7,113 nt of DNA, from NCBI GenBank assembly GCA_945486175.1, contig CALYTA010000048.1, positions 1-7,113 on the forward strand, in the 5' to 3' direction. Source of the DNA: an uncultured Clostridia bacterium (lineage in GTDB: Bacteria > Bacillota > Clostridia > Oscillospirales > Butyricicoccaceae). Under the pieces are notes generated by a model. The model had not been told where the DNA came from. It did not search any database and saw only the letters and a list, made by a program, of their open reading frames with translations. Below are positions 6,481 through 7,113 of the stretch, piece by piece (positions within the stretch are counted from its first letter, which is position 1; each line of letters begins with the position of its first letter). Made by a program: the position numbers and the translations under genes.

Positions 6481-6602
6481 TTTGACACCTCATTAAAAAA
6501 ATAATATTTGTTATCTCCCTTGCGCTGGGCAGCGGCCTAAGGTGATGGGCACGGTCAGACATGTCCGGTATCCAGACTGCTAAGCACAGGGAGCGCGCTA
6601 AC
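6481..6602 (-). promoter_or_regulatory. Structured rpsO 5' leader, candidate S15 autoregulation site
   Basis: The rpsO transcript starting near 6602 can fold into a closing stem. CTCCCT (6588-6593) pairs with AGGGAG (6515-6520), continued after a one-base bulge by GTGCT (6583-6587) with AGCGC (6522-6526). Inside are GCAG/CTGC (6577-6580 with 6529-6532) and a hairpin TCTGG-ATA-CCGGA (6564-6576), extendable by one G-C pair that competes with GCAG/CTGC. The remaining bases (6533-6562) give room for another arm, so a multi-way junction is possible. S15 leaders in other bacteria often mimic the junction S15 binds in 16S rRNA. I cannot match this fold to a named leader class. A U-rich linker (TTATTTTTTTAATG) lies between the fold and the ribosome site. 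Confidence 0.5.
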
Positions 6603-6608
6603 TCTTGC

Positions 6609-6637
6609 ATCATATCATACCCAAAGTTGTTTGTAAA
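6609..6637 (-). promoter_or_regulatory. Promoter of rpsO (rpsO-pnp)
   Basis: On the minus strand, TTTACA (6632-6637), a 17-base spacer and TATGAT (6609-6614) each match the sigma-A consensus at 5 of 6 bases. A second TATGAT overlaps the first 5 bases upstream but has a spacer of only 12, so the downstream copy is preferred. Confidence 0.8.
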
Positions 6638-6959
6638 GTATAATATGGGTAAAAAATGCCGATTTTATACCGCACAGATGTTGGCAGGGATTGGTCAATT
6701 ATTCAATCATGCGTGACCCTCTGCGCACGGGCAGCGCCGCCGGCGCGGAAAATTCCAGAAAAAACCTCTGCAATCAAATGTTTTTTCCCTATCAATCAGA
6801 AAATCTTTTGAATTTGTCGCATTCGAATCCTGCATTTTACCGATTGTTTTCAAAAAATTTTCATTCTTTTTGCAGGTTTTAAATCCCCTCCTTTCTTATA
6901 TATTGAAATTGCACAGTTTTCTTCGACGCTTCTTGTCGATAATTCATGAATTTTGCTTC
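6638..6959. other. AT-rich intergenic stretch with no supported gene
   Basis: About 320 bases hold no coding sequence I can support. Short open frames occur on both strands but lack a matching ribosome site and family likeness. The stretch holds a GC-rich patch with a 13-base palindrome (6734-6746), a 12-base palindrome AATTCATGAATT (6941-6952), and on the minus strand a strong ribosome-site-like AAAGGAGGGG (6885-6894) with no start codon at a workable distance. Confidence 0.6.
6734..6746. repeat. GC-only palindrome in AT-rich intergenic DNA
   Basis: GCGCCG-C-CGGCGC is a perfect dyad with a one-base centre. It sits in a GC-rich patch (about 6711-6748) that contrasts with the AT-rich DNA on both sides. 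No T-run follows on either strand, so it is not an obvious terminator. Confidence 0.5.
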
Positions 6960-6988
6960 TTTTCATCTTTGCGAGCGGGTGATATAAT
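6960..6988 (+). promoter_or_regulatory. Rightward promoter with extended -10, toward a gene beyond the right edge
   Basis: TTTTCA (6960-6965), a 17-base spacer and a perfect TATAAT (6983-6988), preceded by TGA to give an extended -10, indicate a sigma-A promoter facing right. A transcript would start near 6995 and cover at least 119 bases in the window. The only complete start-to-stop frame in it is a 25-codon one at 7011-7088 with a poor ribosome site, so the served gene probably lies outside the window. Confidence 0.55.
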
Positions 6989-6994
6989 TTCACC
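6978..6994. promoter_or_regulatory. Operator-like dyad over the rightward -10 box
   Basis: GGTGA-N7-TCACC is a 17-base inverted repeat with perfect 5-base arms that frames the TATAAT of the rightward promoter. Position and size fit a repressor operator; the regulator is not identifiable. Confidence 0.4.
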
Positions 6995-7018
6995 ACAATC
7001 GAAAGAGAGAATGAACCA

Positions 7019-7036
7019 GAAAGTTCCCCCACTTTC
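7019..7036 (+). repeat. Short hairpin in the rightward leader
   Basis: GAAAGT (7019-7024) and ACTTTC (7031-7036) form a 6-base-pair stem with a TCCCCC loop, about 25 bases after the predicted transcript start. A second small stem of C/G pairs lies at 7050-7064, and a six-T run at 7078-7083, 13 bases after it. This may be part of a folded leader, but the full element is cut by the window edge. Confidence 0.35.
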
Positions 7037-7113
7037 CACTCCAAAAGAACGCCCGCATCAGGCGGTGCTTCTTCCTCTTTTTTGCTAAGAAACACATGAC
7101 GGTGGCTGTGCAA

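Noticed and set aside
6639..6644. TATAAT on the plus strand near the rpsO promoter
   Set aside because: There is no -35 box at 16-18 bases and no rightward gene follows, so it is probably a chance match in AT-rich DNA.
6818..6834. tRNA T-arm-like string around ATTCGAATCC
   Set aside because: No acceptor, anticodon or D arm can be built around it. It is just a TTCGAA palindrome with chance flanks.
7021..7042. MraZ-box-like GTGG repeats on the minus strand (GGAGTGGAAAGTGGGGG)
   Set aside because: The spacing of the repeats is about 7 bases rather than the regular 10 of MraZ sites, and no mraZ or cell-division gene is in view.
7011..7088. A 25-codon frame after the rightward promoter (MNQKVPPLSTPKERP...)
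   Set aside because: The ribosome site is poor (GAGAG with short spacing), and the frame runs through two small stems. A leader peptide is possible but not supported.
6850..7113. An 87-codon minus-strand frame open to the right edge
   Set aside because: No family likeness. It overlaps the rightward promoter and its dyad and has low-complexity charged content. It could be the tail of a gene starting further right, but nothing supports that.
1..7113. CRISPR arrays, insertion-sequence ends, or an unknown defence system
   Set aside because: No regularly spaced direct repeats, no terminal inverted repeats flanking a transposase, and no cluster of nuclease, helicase or toxin-like genes. Apart from the left-edge fragment, the window is a housekeeping region.

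Overview
The window looks like chromosomal DNA of a Gram-positive Clostridia-type bacterium (Firmicutes). The coding regions are GC-rich by eye and the intergenic regions are AT-rich. Shine-Dalgarno sites are strong (AAAGGAGG type), promoters are of sigma-A type with 17-bp spacers, and intrinsic terminators are clear. The leftward gene order rpsO - pnp - M16 peptidase matches the rpsO-pnpA-(ylxY)-mlpA order known from Bacillus. A gut Oscillospirales-type clostridium is a plausible guess, but the species cannot be named from the sequence.

Layout, right to left in the main direction of transcription (minus strand). Positions 6481-7113 are a non-coding, mostly AT-rich stretch. It holds the rpsO promoter, a folded rpsO leader, and further right a promoter facing right with an operator-like dyad over its -10 box. 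Next come rpsO (ribosomal protein S15), a 181-bp spacer full of inverted repeats, and pnp (PNPase). A strong bidirectional terminator separates pnp from a small plus-strand gene for an unrecognised membrane protein, which converges on pnp. Divergent from that gene is an M16-family zinc peptidase gene, then a terminator hairpin lying directly against the Shine-Dalgarno site of glpK (glycerol kinase). After glpK come tRNA-Arg(ACG) with its own consensus promoter and terminator. At the left edge are the first 39 codons of a gene that resembles the N-terminus of TnpB/OrfB-type proteins.

How the genes work together: rpsO and pnp form the classic translation and RNA-decay pair. S15 commonly represses its own mRNA, and PNPase is known in other bacteria to control its own mRNA through a leader structure. 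Both leaders here carry plausible secondary structure. The M16 peptidase is the usual downstream neighbour in Firmicutes. glpK (glycerol to glycerol-3-phosphate) stands alone without glpF or glpD in view, and the attenuator-like hairpin in front of it may control it. No convincing new multi-gene system is visible. The most interesting material is the set of possible RNA switches in the leaders and spacers.
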